Shown: positions 32,569-41,652, counted from the stretch's first letter. The stretch is DNA of 64,000 nt from Slackia sp. ZJ119 (GCF_011039175.1 NZ_JAAKEN010000001.1:310001-374000), one strand, 5' to 3'. Notes: a model not told the origin generated them from the sequence alone. Translations and numbers: made by a program.

Positions 32569-33509
32569 GAAAGAAACTGTTCAAGACGGGGCTTGTCGTG
32601 GCTGTCGCGGCAGCGTGCGCCTTCGGAGTGCTGGGCGCTTTGGGTTGCGCGTCTCCGAGCAACCAGTCCTCGGATGCCGGGACGTCTTCTGAGGCGTCTT
32701 CCGAGGGGTCGTCCACCGCTGCTTCGGGCGGCGAAATCTCCGTGTACTCGCGCGAAGACGGCTCGGGCACGCGCGGCGCGTTCGTGGAGCTCTTCGAGCT
32801 GGAAGAAAAGGACGCGAGCGGCAACAAGATCGACATGACGACCGACACGGCCGTCGTCACCAACTCGACGTCGGTCATGATGACCTCGGTGGCAAGCGAC
32901 CCGAACGGCATCGGCTACATCTCGCTCGGCTCGCTGAACGACACGGTCAAGGCGCTCGCGATCGACGGCGTCGACGCGACGGCCGAGAACGTGAAGAGCG
33001 GCGACTACAAGGTGTCCAGGCCGTTCAACATCGTCACCACGGACGCTCTCAGCCCCCAGGCGCAGGACTTCATCGACTTCATCATGAGCGCTGACGGCCA
33101 GGCGGTCGTCGAGGAAAACGGCTACATCGCCGTTGAGGACGGCGCCGCTCCCTACGCCGCTTCCGATGCGAGCGGGAAAGTGGTCGTGGCCGGCTCCTCG
33201 TCGGTGACCCCCGTCATGGAGAAGCTTGCGGAAGCCTATCAGGCGGTGAACTCCAACGTTTCCGTCGAAGTGCAGCAGTCTGACTCCACGACGGGCGTGA
33301 ACATGGCCGTCGAAGGCACGTGCGACATCGGCATGGCGTCGCGCGAGCTCAAGGACTCCGAGACCTCTGCCGGCGCGAAGTCCTCTGCCATCGCCAAGGA
33401 CGGCATCGCCGTCATCGTTTCTCCCGACTCTGCGATCGACGGGCTGACGAGCGAGCAGGTGAAGGGCATCTTCTCCGGCGAAATCGTGAACTGGTCCGAG
33501 ATCGGCTAG
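32565..33509 (+). CDS. pstS: Phosphate ABC transporter, substrate-binding lipoprotein PstS (permuted domain order)
   Basis: The 314-residue lipoprotein has a signal peptide with lipobox LGC at residue 28 and a Ser/Glu-rich spacer. The periplasmic-binding fold then starts with VYSREDGSGTRGAFVELF, normally the second half of PstS. It continues to a hinge (AAPYAASDASGK), then VVVAGSSSVTPVMEKLAEAY, QQSDSTTGVN and GTCDIGMASRELKDSE, normally the first half, and ends at IFSGEIVNWSEIG. So the two lobes are in swapped order. All phosphate-binding words (GSSSVTP, GSGTRG) remain. Similar permuted forms may exist in Firmicutes (recalled, unchecked). It is first in pstSCAB and delivers phosphate to PstCA. 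Confidence 0.88.
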   Translation: MRKKLFKTGLVVAVAAACAFGVLGALGCASPSNQSSDAGTSSEASSEGSSTAASGGEISVYSREDGSGTRGAFVELFELEEKDASGNKIDMTTDTAVVTNSTSVMMTSVASDPNGIGYISLGSLNDTVKALAIDGVDATAENVKSGDYKVSRPFNIVTTDALSPQAQDFIDFIMSADGQAVVEENGYIAVEDGAAPYAASDASGKVVVAGSSSVTPVMEKLAEAYQAVNSNVSVEVQQSDSTTGVNMAVEGTCDIGMASRELKDSETSAGAKSSAIAKDGIAVIVSPDSAIDGLTSEQVKGIFSGEIVNWSEIG

Positions 33510-33515
33510 GCAACC

Positions 33516-34376
33516 ATGTCTGGATCGGCAATCAAGGAAAACGTCGCGAGGGTCCTTTTCATCATCGCGGCAGCCATCTCCATCCTGGCGGTAGCGTTGA
33601 TATGCGTGTTCCTCTTCGTGAACGGCATACCGGCGATGGCGACCATCGGCGTTCCGGAGTTCCTGTTCGGCACGACGTGGAAACCGACCAGCGGCATCTA
33701 CGGCATCTTCCCCATGATCGTTGGCAGCATCTACGTGACCGCCGGCGCCATCCTGGTGGGCGTGCCGGCGGGGGTGCTCACCGCCATCTTCCTTTCGCGA
33801 TTCGCGAACGAGAGGATCTCGGCGATCCTTCGCCCGGGCGTCGAGCTTTTGGCGGGCATCCCGTCGGTTGTGTACGGCTTTTTCGGAATCATGGTTATCG
33901 TGCCGTTCATCAGGATAAACATGACGGGACGCGGGTTCTCTCTTTTGGCGGCGGCGGTGCTGTTGGGCATCATGATCCTGCCCACCATCATCACCGTGGC
34001 GAAGAATGCGCTCGACGCGGTTCCGAAGAGCTACTACGAAGGCGCGGTGGCGCTTGGGGCGACGCATGAGCGTGCCGTGTTCAACGTGCTCGTTCCGGCG
34101 GCCTTCTCGGGCATCATGGCCGCCATCGTCTTGGGCGTGGGCCGCGCCATCGGCGAAACCATGGCCGTGGTCATGGTGGCCGGCAACCAGCCGGTGATAC
34201 CGGGCTCCGTCTTCGACGGCGTGCGCACCATGACGGCGAACATCGTCATGGAAATGGGCTATGCCGCCGACCTGCACCGCGGCGCACTCATCGCCACGGG
34301 CGTCGTGCTCTTCGTGTTCGTCATGCTGATCAGCCTTCTTTTCAGCGCGATCAAAAAGCGGGGTGAGGTGCGATGA
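33516..34376 (+). CDS. pstC: Phosphate ABC transporter permease PstC
   Basis: The 286-residue inner-membrane protein has six predicted transmembrane helices. The EAA-like loop contacting PstB is SYYEGAVALGATHERAVFNVLVPAAFSGI. VELLAGIPSVVYGFFG is the PstC/PstA signature. It pairs with PstA to form the phosphate channel. It starts six bases after the pstS stop and its own stop overlaps the pstA start, so the operon is tightly coupled. Confidence 0.95.
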   Translation: MSGSAIKENVARVLFIIAAAISILAVALICVFLFVNGIPAMATIGVPEFLFGTTWKPTSGIYGIFPMIVGSIYVTAGAILVGVPAGVLTAIFLSRFANERISAILRPGVELLAGIPSVVYGFFGIMVIVPFIRINMTGRGFSLLAAAVLLGIMILPTIITVAKNALDAVPKSYYEGAVALGATHERAVFNVLVPAAFSGIMAAIVLGVGRAIGETMAVVMVAGNQPVIPGSVFDGVRTMTANIVMEMGYAADLHRGALIATGVVLFVFVMLISLLFSAIKKRGEVR

Positions 34377-35206
34377 TGGCGAAGGTTTTGCGGACGCTCG
34401 TGTATATCGGCGCCATCGTTTCAACGGCAGTGCTCGCAGGCATCGTCGGCTACATCCTCATCAACGGCGTGCCGTATCTGACGCCGCAGCTTTTCGAGTG
34501 GACGTACACCTCTGAGAACGTATCGCTGATGCCTGCGCTCATCAATACGCTTTTGATGGCGGTGTTCGCCCTGGTCCTGGCGCTTCCCGTCGGCATCGGA
34601 GCGGCCATCTACCTGGTGGAATACGCCCGCTCGTCCAGCCGTTTCGTCCGTGCCGTGCGCATGACCACCGAAACGCTGCAGGGCATCCCGTCCATCATCT
34701 ACGGCCTGTTCGGCTTGCTGTTCTTCACGACCATGCTCGGCTGGGGGCTCTCCCTTATCTCCGGCGCCTGCACGCTGGCGATCATGGTGCTCCCCGTGAT
34801 CATGCGCACCGCCGAAGAAGCCCTGCTGGCCGTGCCGGAATCCTACAAGCAGGGCGGCTTCGCCCTGGGGGCGGGGCCGGTGCGCACGATATTCCGCTGC
34901 GTGCTCCCCAGCGCGCTTCCGGGAATTCTGGGCGGCGGCCTGCTTGCCCTGGGCCGATGCGTGGGAGAGGTTGCGGCGCTCCTGTTCACGGCTGGAACGG
35001 TTGCCCAGATCCCCGATTTTGCCGGCCAAGGGTTCCTCGCGCTGTTCGACTCCTGCCGCACGCTGGCTGTCCATATGTACGTGCTTTCGAACGAGGGCCT
35101 GCATATGAATGAGACGTACGCGACGGCGGTCGTGCTCCTTGCACTCGTCGTCATCCTGAATGCGGCGGCGAACTTCGCGGCCAAGAAGCTCAAGAGAGGG
35201 ATATAG
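34373..35206 (+). CDS. pstA: Phosphate ABC transporter permease PstA
   Basis: The 277-residue protein has six predicted membrane helices and the paired motif TETLQGIPSIIYGLFG. The EAA loop is SYKQGGFALGAGPVRTIFRCVLPSALPGI. It forms the channel with PstC. The start overlaps the pstC stop (ATGA); a second ATG follows directly, so either codon may be used. Confidence 0.95.
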   Translation: MMAKVLRTLVYIGAIVSTAVLAGIVGYILINGVPYLTPQLFEWTYTSENVSLMPALINTLLMAVFALVLALPVGIGAAIYLVEYARSSSRFVRAVRMTTETLQGIPSIIYGLFGLLFFTTMLGWGLSLISGACTLAIMVLPVIMRTAEEALLAVPESYKQGGFALGAGPVRTIFRCVLPSALPGILGGGLLALGRCVGEVAALLFTAGTVAQIPDFAGQGFLALFDSCRTLAVHMYVLSNEGLHMNETYATAVVLLALVVILNAAANFAAKKLKRGI

Positions 35207-36031
35207 ATGGAAGCGGTAGAAGAGAAGATGGTGACCCCGACCTTTATCAGAGGGGCCGAAGCTCACCGGGGAGAAGAGGTGCAGACGAAGATGGAGGTGC
35301 GAAACCTCGATCTTCACTATGGAAACTTCCATGCCTTGAAAGACGTTACCCTCGTCTTCCCCGAAAACGAGGTGACAGCGCTCATTGGACCTTCGGGATG
35401 TGGCAAATCCACCCTCCTGAAGACGCTGAACCGGATGAACGACCTGGTGGACGGATGCAAGGTGACGGGCGCCATCGAATTGGACGGCAAAGACGCCTAC
35501 AAGGACATAGACGTCAACGACTTGCGTCGCCGGGTGGGCATGGTGTTCCAGCAGCCCAACCCCTTCCCCATGAGCATCTATGACAACATCGCGTTCGGGC
35601 CGCGCACGCACGGCATCAAGAAGAAGGACGAGCTGGACGTCATCGTGGAACAGTCGTTGCGCGACGCCGCGATCTGGGACGAAGTGAAGGACCGCCTCAA
35701 GAAGAGCGCCTTGGGCCTCTCGGGCGGCCAGCAGCAGCGTCTGTGCATCGCCCGTGCGTTGGCAGTGCGCCCGGAGGTGCTGCTGCTCGACGAGTCGACG
35801 AGCGCCCTCGACCCCATTTCCACGGCGAAGATCGAAGAGCTCGTGGGCCAGCTCGCCTCGAAATACACGGTGATCATGGTGACCCACAACATGCTCCAGG
35901 CGATCCGCGTTTCCACGAAGACCGCCTTCTTCCTGCTGGGCGAGATGGTGGAAGCGGGGGACACCGACACGCTGTTCACCCATCCGCAAGACAGCCGCAC
36001 GGCCGACTACGTCTCCGGTCGATTCGGCTAG
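35207..36031 (+). CDS. pstB: Phosphate ABC transporter ATPase PstB
   Basis: The 274-residue ATPase powers PstSCA. Walker A is GPSGCGKST with [11 protein letters not shown] after it, the Q-loop follows in [18 protein letters not shown], the ABC signature is LSGGQQQR and Walker B is [12 protein letters not shown]. The ATG at 35207 directly follows the pstA stop. The first ~28 residues are extra, and an internal ATG at 35291 would give the usual N-terminus. No phoU follows; the PhoU-like part of the Na/Pi cotransporter at 13.8 kb may be the only such domain nearby. Confidence 0.96.
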   Translation: MEAVEEKMVTPTFIRGAEAHRGEEVQTKMEVRNLDLHYGNFHALKDVTLVFPENEVTALIGPSGCGKSTLLKTLNRMNDLVDGCKVTGAIELDGKDAYKDIDVNDLRRRVGMVFQQPNPFPMSIYDNIAFGPRTHGIKKKDELDVIVEQSLRDAAIWDEVKDRLKKSALGLSGGQQQRLCIARALAVRPEVLLLDESTSALDPISTAKIEELVGQLASKYTVIMVTHNMLQAIRVSTKTAFFLLGEMVEAGDTDTLFTHPQDSRTADYVSGRFG

Positions 36032-36080
36032 GATCAAAAGGCGTAAGATCACCACGGAGTTTGCTCGGCGCACGACAGTC

Positions 36081-36136
36081 CTTTACATGAATTTGACATT
36101 CGTGCGCCGACCAACCCGTTTGCCCGGACGTACAAT
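36081..36136 (+). promoter_or_regulatory. Putative Pho box and -10 of the response-regulator gene
   Basis: TTTACATGAATTTGACAT (36082-36099) has half sites 11 bases apart and closely matches the repeat upstream of the Na/Pi cotransporter. TACAAT at 36131-36136 is only seven bases from the start codon at 36143. If it is the -10, the message is leaderless. Confidence 0.5.
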
Positions 36137-36142
36137 AGGGGC

Positions 36143-36829
36143 ATGATCTATTACGTAGAAGACGACAGCAACATCAGAGACCTGGCCATCTACGCTCTCA
36201 ACCAAGCGGAGTTCGAGGTGGCTGGGTTTTCTTGCGCCGATGACTTCGAGGCGGCCTGCGCACGCCAGCTGCCCGACTTGGTCCTTCTGGACATCATGCT
36301 TCCCGGGAAAGACGGCCTTGCGATATTGACCGATTTGAGGGCCGACCCTTCGACCCGGCACATTCCCGTGATGATGCTCACCGCCAAGGGAGCCGAGATA
36401 GACAAGGTCCAAGGCTTGGACCTGGGCGCCGACGACTACCTTGCGAAGCCCTTCGGCATGATGGAACTCGTCTCGCGCGTCCGGGCGCTGTTGAGGCGGG
36501 CGGAATCTCCCGCCGTGGCTGCCGGGGGAAAGTGCAAATGCGGCGGGATCACGCTTGACGGCGATGCGAGAACGGTGTTCGTCGGAGAGGCCGCGCTGTC
36601 GCTCACGCGCAAAGAATTCGACCTGCTGCAAATGCTCATGAGCAACCGCGACCACGTTCTCAGCCGCACGCATCTGCTCGAAAGCGTTTGGGGCTGGGAT
36701 TTCGCCGGCAACACCAGGACGGTGGACGCGCACGTGCAGACGCTGCGCCAAAAGATCGCCGACGCGTCTCCTGAAGCGGCTTCCATGATAGAGACGGTTC
36801 GGGGTGTCGGTTACGTCATGAGGGCGTGA
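36143..36829 (+). CDS. OmpR/PhoB-family response regulator
   Basis: The 228-residue regulator has a receiver domain with the acidic pair in YYVEDD, the phosphorylated aspartate in LVLLDIMLPGKDG and the conserved lysine in LAKPFG. It also has a C-terminal winged helix (about 130-228, LTRKEFDLLQMLM...DAHVQTLRQKI...RGVGYVM). Its position after pstSCAB and before a PhoR-like kinase suggests that it is the PhoB/PhoP-type phosphate regulator. The receiver starts unusually early, with no residues before MIYYVEDD. Confidence 0.93.
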   Translation: MIYYVEDDSNIRDLAIYALNQAEFEVAGFSCADDFEAACARQLPDLVLLDIMLPGKDGLAILTDLRADPSTRHIPVMMLTAKGAEIDKVQGLDLGADDYLAKPFGMMELVSRVRALLRRAESPAVAAGGKCKCGGITLDGDARTVFVGEAALSLTRKEFDLLQMLMSNRDHVLSRTHLLESVWGWDFAGNTRTVDAHVQTLRQKIADASPEAASMIETVRGVGYVMRA

Positions 36830-36836
36830 GCTCGTC

Positions 36837-38234
36837 ATGAGGGGCGAGGCGAAAAGGCTTTCCACGACGCTGTTCCGGTCGGTCTTCGTGTACTCCATCG
36901 CTATCCTTCTGTGCTTTTCGGGCGTCTTCATGGCCTTGTTCTACCTTGTCTACGAGCACGATGAAGAACAGCGCGTGGCAATGATCGCGGAAAGCGCTGC
37001 AGCCTTCCTTGAGGACAAGGACACGGAAAGCAACGTGCGCATCCTGAAAGACCAGCTTGGGCAGGACATCCGCTATACGTTGGTGGATGCTCAGGGCAAC
37101 GTCGTCTTCGACAGCAGCGGAAACGTGAGCGAGAACCACGCCGACCGCCCGGAGATCCTCGAAGCGCGGGAAAAGGGCATCAGCACCGTCACGCGCTATT
37201 CTTCGACGCTGGGAAAAGACACCATCTACACGGCAGTCCTTCTGGATTCGGGAAACGTGCTTCGCCTGTCAGAAGAGCGGGCGTCGTTCGTCTCCGTCTT
37301 CAAATCGACCGAGCCTGCGCTTCTTGTCGCGCTTGCCGCCGCGTTCGTGCTGTCCGTCGCGCTCTCGCGGCTGCTCACGCATCGCACCGTGGCCCCGCTC
37401 AACCAGATCGACGTGGCCAGCCCTCTCGAAAGCGAAACGTACGAAGAGATGCGGCCGCTTCTTTCAAGGGTCGAGGCGCAGCAGCGGCAGCTCATGGAGC
37501 AGAACCGGGAGCTTGCCCGCGCCGAGAACATACGGAGGGAGTTTTCTGCGAACGTCTCGCACGAGATGAAGACGCCGCTGCAGGTCATCTCGGGGTATGC
37601 GGAGCTGCTTGCCGGCGGCAACATACCGCAGAAGGACGCCGAGCGCTTCGCCCACATCATTCTGACGGAATCATCGAATATGACCGATTTGATCAACGAT
37701 GTGCTCGTGCTCTCCCGCATCGACGACCCCGTGATGGAAAACGCCGGCAAGGAAGAAGTGGAGCTGCTGTCGCTGGCGCACGAGGTGGTGACGCGGTTTT
37801 TGCCGCTGGCCGAGAAGCAGTCGGTGAGCATTCGCTGCCTGGGCTCGTCCGTCGTCGTCGACGGCAACAAAAGCCTTCTCGACCAGCTGGTGTCGAACCT
37901 CCTTTCCAACGCTTTGAAATACAGCGATTCGGACGGGGAAGTCGTCGTGCTCGTGGGCAAAAGCATCGCTTCTCCCGATTCGGAAGGGATGCCGATGGCC
38001 TACATCCGGGTCAGGGACAACGGGTGCGGCATTCCGCTTGAAGAGCAGCACAAGATATTCGAGCGGTTCTATCGCGTGGACAAAAGCCGCTCGAAAGAAA
38101 GCGGCGGCACGGGTTTGGGGCTTGCCATCGCCAAGCATGCCGCCGTGTTCCACAACGGCACCATCGCGGTCGAAAGCAGCGTCGGCCGCGGGTCGGTGTT
38201 CACGGTCCGTATTCCGACCGAGCACGAAGGGTAG
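36837..38234 (+). CDS. PhoR-like sensor histidine kinase
   Basis: The 465-residue membrane kinase has two transmembrane helices (about 18-42 and 160-178) flanking a ~115-residue extracytoplasmic sensor. It then has a linker, the H-box VSHEMKTPLQ with the phosphorylated histidine at about 242, the N-box LVSNLLSNALKYS, the G1 box VRDNGCGIP and the G2 box GTGLGLAIAKH. It lies seven bases after the response regulator, so the two form one system. Gene order suggests a phosphate-starvation sensor that works through the Pst transporter. Confidence 0.93.
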   Translation: MRGEAKRLSTTLFRSVFVYSIAILLCFSGVFMALFYLVYEHDEEQRVAMIAESAAAFLEDKDTESNVRILKDQLGQDIRYTLVDAQGNVVFDSSGNVSENHADRPEILEAREKGISTVTRYSSTLGKDTIYTAVLLDSGNVLRLSEERASFVSVFKSTEPALLVALAAAFVLSVALSRLLTHRTVAPLNQIDVASPLESETYEEMRPLLSRVEAQQRQLMEQNRELARAENIRREFSANVSHEMKTPLQVISGYAELLAGGNIPQKDAERFAHIILTESSNMTDLINDVLVLSRIDDPVMENAGKEEVELLSLAHEVVTRFLPLAEKQSVSIRCLGSSVVVDGNKSLLDQLVSNLLSNALKYSDSDGEVVVLVGKSIASPDSEGMPMAYIRVRDNGCGIPLEEQHKIFERFYRVDKSRSKESGGTGLGLAIAKHAAVFHNGTIAVESSVGRGSVFTVRIPTEHEG

Positions 38235-38249
38235 CCGGCGGTGTTGGGG

Positions 38250-38402
38250 GCGGGCGCCTTCAGTTTCGGCCGCGTTGAGCTTGCGTACAAGGCGCCGCGC
38301 CCGGTTTCGCATCGCCGTCAGCTCAGGGTCGTCGCACCGGTACAGCTCTCTGGCAAGCATGCGCTCCCGCTGCGTCGCTCTTGCGCCGTCGTCGTTGCTC
38401 AT
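38250..38402 (-). pseudogene. Truncated maltose/galactoside acetyltransferase start (Mac domain only)
   Basis: The minus-strand frame beginning with ATG at 38402 reads RERMLARELYRCDDPELT...RARRLVRKLN, a clear match to the N-terminal Mac domain of maltose O-acetyltransferases. After about 45 residues the similarity stops, and the frame runs antisense through the sensor-kinase gene. The start overlaps the stop of the acetyltransferase gene before it (ATGA), so it is coupled to it. It looks like the remains of a second acetyltransferase cut off when the kinase gene was brought next to it. Confidence 0.55.
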
Positions 38403-39031
38403 GCGCACCCCAGCTCGTCGGCCGTCAGCATGCGTATCGTCCGCGCCGGCACGCCGCCGACGATGCAGTTCGCGGGCACGTCCTTCGTGACGACGGCGCC
38501 GGCCGCCACGACCGCGCCCTCGCCGATGGTCACGCCGGGAAGCACGGTCGCGTTCGACCCGATCCACGCGCGGTCGCCGATGCGTATCGGCGCGGGGATG
38601 AGCGACTGGCGCCTCGCGGGCGCGAGGTCGTGGTTCAGCGTCGCCAGCACGACGTTGTGCCCGATGAGGACGTCGTCGCCGATGAAAATGCCGCCTTGGT
38701 CCTGAAACCGGCAGCCGGAATTGACGAACACCCGCCGCCCGAGGTGGATGTTGCGCCCGTAGTCGGTCGTGAACGGGGGAAACAGGGCGAACTCGTCGTC
38801 TACGGGCCTGCCGATGATGCGTGAAAACAGCTCGCGCACCTCTTCGGGCTCGTGGTAGGAGCCGTTGAGCTCTGCGGTCAGGCGCAGGGACTGCTGCGAG
38901 GTTTCGCGCATGAAGCGCACGATTTCCGCCCGTTCGCCGTCGGTGGCGTTTTCGGAATTGAGGTAGGCGAGGGCGTCGCCCATGTTGTCGGCGGCGAGCT
39001 CGCGAGGCTTTTCGATGCGTTCGTCGTTCAT
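38399..39031 (-). CDS. Sugar O-acetyltransferase (NodL/LacA/Maa family)
   Basis: The 210-residue protein has a helical N-terminal part and a left-handed beta-helix built from hexapeptide repeats ([46 protein letters not shown]). The catalytic histidine is in LATLNHD. It transfers acetyl from acetyl-CoA to a sugar or similar acceptor. It follows the hydrolase gene by 15 bases on the same strand, so the two are co-transcribed. Acceptor unknown. Confidence 0.88.
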   Translation of the reverse strand: MNDERIEKPRELAADNMGDALAYLNSENATDGERAEIVRFMRETSQQSLRLTAELNGSYHEPEEVRELFSRIIGRPVDDEFALFPPFTTDYGRNIHLGRRVFVNSGCRFQDQGGIFIGDDVLIGHNVVLATLNHDLAPARRQSLIPAPIRIGDRAWIGSNATVLPGVTIGEGAVVAAGAVVTKDVPANCIVGGVPARTIRMLTADELGCA

Positions 39032-39046
39032 GGTCGTGCGTGCTTT

Positions 39047-40018
39047 CTACAGGTTTTCTTCGAGGAAGGCTTGCATGGCGTCGAAGGGGATGAAGTCGTA
39101 GTTGTCGTACAGGTCGCAATGCGTGGCCCCCGCCACTTCGACGAATTGCTTGTTGCCGCCGTTGAGCTGGGCGAATGCGTCGCGGCCCATGTAGAGCGAA
39201 TGCGCCTCGCTGCCGTGCGCGACCATGACGGCGCTCTCTATCTCGCCGGCCCAGCACAAAATCGGCTGGTTCAGGAAGCTCATGGTGCCGATGTTGGTCC
39301 AGCCGTCGTTGGAATTGAGCGAGCGGGGATGATACCCCCGGGGGGTTTTGTAGTACGCGTAGTACTGCTTGACGAAGTCCGGCGCGTCGGCGGGAAGCGG
39401 GTCGACCACGCCGCCTGAGCGGGGGTAGGCGCCCGTCCGGTAGTCGCGCGTGCGGTCTTCGCAGAACTGTTTGCGGGCCTCGCGCCTGCTTGCGGGGCTG
39501 TCCTGCGCGTCGAAGTAGCCTTTTGCGGCGATGCGGCTCATGTCGTACATGGTCGAGACGATCGTGGCCTTCACGCGCACGTCGATGGCGGCGGCGTTGA
39601 GGGCAAGGCCGCCCCAGCCGCAAATGCCGATGATGCCGATGCGGTCGGGGTCGACGTCGCTTCGGCAGGAGAGGCAGTCCACGGCGGCCTGGAAGTCTTC
39701 GGTGTTGATGTCGGGCGACGCCATGTAGCGGGGCGCACCGCCGCTTTCGCCGGTGAACGACGGGTCGAAGGCCAGGGCGACAAACCCGCGCGAGGCCATC
39801 TCCTGGGCGTACAGCCCGCTCGCCTGCTCCTTCACGGCGCCGAACGGCCCGCACACGGCCAGGGCCGCCAGCTTGGCGTCGGGCTTGCAGTCCCGCGGCC
39901 GGTACAGGTCTGCGGCCAGGTCGATGCCGTAGCGGTTGTGGAACACGATCTTTTCGTGGCGGACCTGGTCGTTTTGGGGGAACACCTTGTCCCATTTCGG
40001 GGTCAGTTCAAGTTGCAT
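39047..40018 (-). CDS. Alpha/beta hydrolase (dienelactone-hydrolase/YcjY-like)
   Basis: The 323-residue hydrolase carries the nucleophile elbow GICGWGG, where Cys replaces the usual Ser, as in dienelactone hydrolases. The C-terminal histidine is in VAGATHCDLYD and the acid residue is expected between them. The N-terminal part (VFHNRYGIDLAADLYRPRD) is typical of the YcjY/FrsA-like group. The ATG at 40018 follows AAGGAGC. Neighbouring acetyltransferase and aldo/keto reductase genes on the same strand suggest a small detoxification or sugar-modification operon. Substrate unknown. Confidence 0.85.
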   Translation of the reverse strand: MQLELTPKWDKVFPQNDQVRHEKIVFHNRYGIDLAADLYRPRDCKPDAKLAALAVCGPFGAVKEQASGLYAQEMASRGFVALAFDPSFTGESGGAPRYMASPDINTEDFQAAVDCLSCRSDVDPDRIGIIGICGWGGLALNAAAIDVRVKATIVSTMYDMSRIAAKGYFDAQDSPASRREARKQFCEDRTRDYRTGAYPRSGGVVDPLPADAPDFVKQYYAYYKTPRGYHPRSLNSNDGWTNIGTMSFLNQPILCWAGEIESAVMVAHGSEAHSLYMGRDAFAQLNGGNKQFVEVAGATHCDLYDNYDFIPFDAMQAFLEENL

Positions 40019-40464
40019 GCGACGCTCCTTTTCAGTACGGGTGCGGCGAAGGGCCGGTTGGGGCCGCCAGGGCCCCCGGCGCTTGCCGGGGGCTTCGCTG
40101 GCTGGCCGCCCGCCTTCGCTGCAAGCATTGTTCCCCAAGCTGCTTTGAATTGCAAATGCCTGCGATTGATGGAACCGTATGCGTTTTAGGCATGGATTTC
40201 CAGCGCGACCGCTGCGGCGGGTCGGGCGGCTGGGACGCAGCGGCGTTCGGGTCTGCGGCGGACTCGGGCGGCTGGGGCAGCCGCCGGGCTTGGGCTGCGG
40301 CTGCTGCAGCAGCGCCCGGGACTGCTGCCGGGCTGGGGCCGCCGCGGCGGCTTGGGCTGCGTCTGGGGCTGCCACGGCGTTCGGGACTGCGGCGGCGTTC
40401 GGGGCTGCGGCTGCGTTCGGGGCCGCAGCAGCGCCCGGGGCTGACTCCGCCCGCCCTGCCTCCC
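40019..40464. other. Low-complexity GC-rich intergenic sequence
   Basis: No gene is supported. From about 40280 to 40445 there are imperfect tandem words of about 15-18 bases (GGGGCTGCGGCTGCGTTCGG type). Read in one minus-strand frame, they would give an Ala/Pro/Asn repeat, but they lie after the reductase stop codon. The array may once have encoded a C-terminal extension. Confidence 0.5.
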
Positions 40465-41652
40465 TTATCGGCTGATCAGGCGGGTGCCGAGGCGGACGAA
40501 CGTCGACAAGCCGGGGATCTGCAGGCGGCGTTTGACCGATGCGAGCGATTCGGGGATGTCGATGTGCTGGGGACATTTGCTGACGCACGCGCCGCACTGG
40601 ATGCAGTCGCTGGCAAAGTGCGCGTCGCCCACCATGGCGCCCGACGCGGTGACGTACTGCTGCATGCCCTGGTACCAGCCGTGCGCGAACGAGGCGTTGT
40701 AGGCGGCGAAGCACGAAGGGATGTTGACGCCTTTCGGGCACGGCATGCAGTAGCCGCAGCCGGTGCAGGGAACCTTGTAGCTTTCGGCGATGGCGGCTCG
40801 GGCCAGCTCGACGGCTTGACGCTCGGCCGGCGCAAGCGCGTCGGGCAGGGCCTCGCAGGCGGTGTCGGCGTTTTCGCTCACCTGGGACAGCGTGTTCATG
40901 CCCGACAGCACCATCGTCACCTGGGGGTGGTCCCACACCCACCGCAGCGCGAGGCGCACCGGGTCGGCGGGGATGCCCGCGTCGGCGAGGATCGCTTGTG
41001 CGTCGGCGGGCAGCTCGGTCGCCAGCTTGCCGCCGAGCAGGGGCTCCATCACGAACACCGGCAGGCCGCGCTCGGCTGCGGCGACAAGCCCGGCGGTGCC
41101 GGCCTGGTAGTGCTCGTTCAAGTAGTTGTACTGGATCTGGCAGAAATCCCAGTCGTAGGCGTCGAGCAGAATCGGGAAGTCCGCTTCGGGGCCGTGGTAG
41201 GAAAAGCCGATGCGCACGATGCGGCCGGCCGCCTTCTGCCGTGCGATCCACGCTTCGATGCCCAGCGACACGAGCCGCCGCCACGATTGTGCGCTCGTCA
41301 GGTTGTGGACGAGGTAGTAGTCGATGCGGTCGGTGCCCAGGCGCGTTTGGGACGCCTGCAGGTAGCGGTCGAAGTCCTCGGCCGCGTCGCAGCGCGGCGT
41401 CGGCAGCTTGGTGGCCAGGTTGATGCGTTCGCGCAGGTCGGGGTTGCGGGCGAACACCTCGCCAAGCGCTTGCTCGTTGCCGCGGTAGATGTAGGCGGTG
41501 TCCAGGTAGTTGACGCCGCGGTCGACGGCGAGGCGCAGCAGCTTTTCGCTCGCCGCAAGGTCGATCTTGCCGGCGGACGTCGGCAGGCGCATGCAGCCGA
41601 AGCCCAGCGCGGAAAGCTTGGCGCCGTCGGCGGGACTGGTTCTGAATTGCAT
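40465..41652 (-). CDS. Aldo/keto reductase with C-terminal 2[4Fe-4S] ferredoxin domain
   Basis: The 395-residue enzyme has an aldo/keto reductase barrel (LGFGCMRLP, NYLDTAYIYRGNE with catalytic Asp/Tyr, LATKLP, DYYLVHNL). It is followed by a helical link and two cluster motifs, CTGCGYCMPCPKGVNIP and CIQCGACVSKCPQHIDIP. Such ferredoxin-tailed reductases are common in anaerobes and probably use low-potential electrons. AAGGAGG lies before the ATG at 41652. It is divergent from a TetR gene with twin palindromes between them, so TetR control is likely. Confidence 0.92.
   Translation of the reverse strand: MQFRTSPADGAKLSALGFGCMRLPTSAGKIDLAASEKLLRLAVDRGVNYLDTAYIYRGNEQALGEVFARNPDLRERINLATKLPTPRCDAAEDFDRYLQASQTRLGTDRIDYYLVHNLTSAQSWRRLVSLGIEAWIARQKAAGRIVRIGFSYHGPEADFPILLDAYDWDFCQIQYNYLNEHYQAGTAGLVAAAERGLPVFVMEPLLGGKLATELPADAQAILADAGIPADPVRLALRWVWDHPQVTMVLSGMNTLSQVSENADTACEALPDALAPAERQAVELARAAIAESYKVPCTGCGYCMPCPKGVNIPSCFAAYNASFAHGWYQGMQQYVTASGAMVGDAHFASDCIQCGACVSKCPQHIDIPESLASVKRRLQIPGLSTFVRLGTRLISR

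Noticed and set aside
36093-36136. TTGACA at 36093 as the -35 partner of TACAAT at 36131
   Set aside because: The spacing is 32 bases, far too long; the TTGACA is better explained as a Pho-box half site.
40280-40445. Alanine-rich repeat protein on the minus strand
   Set aside because: It lies after the stop of the aldo/keto reductase with no start or ribosome-binding site of its own; treated as low-complexity sequence.
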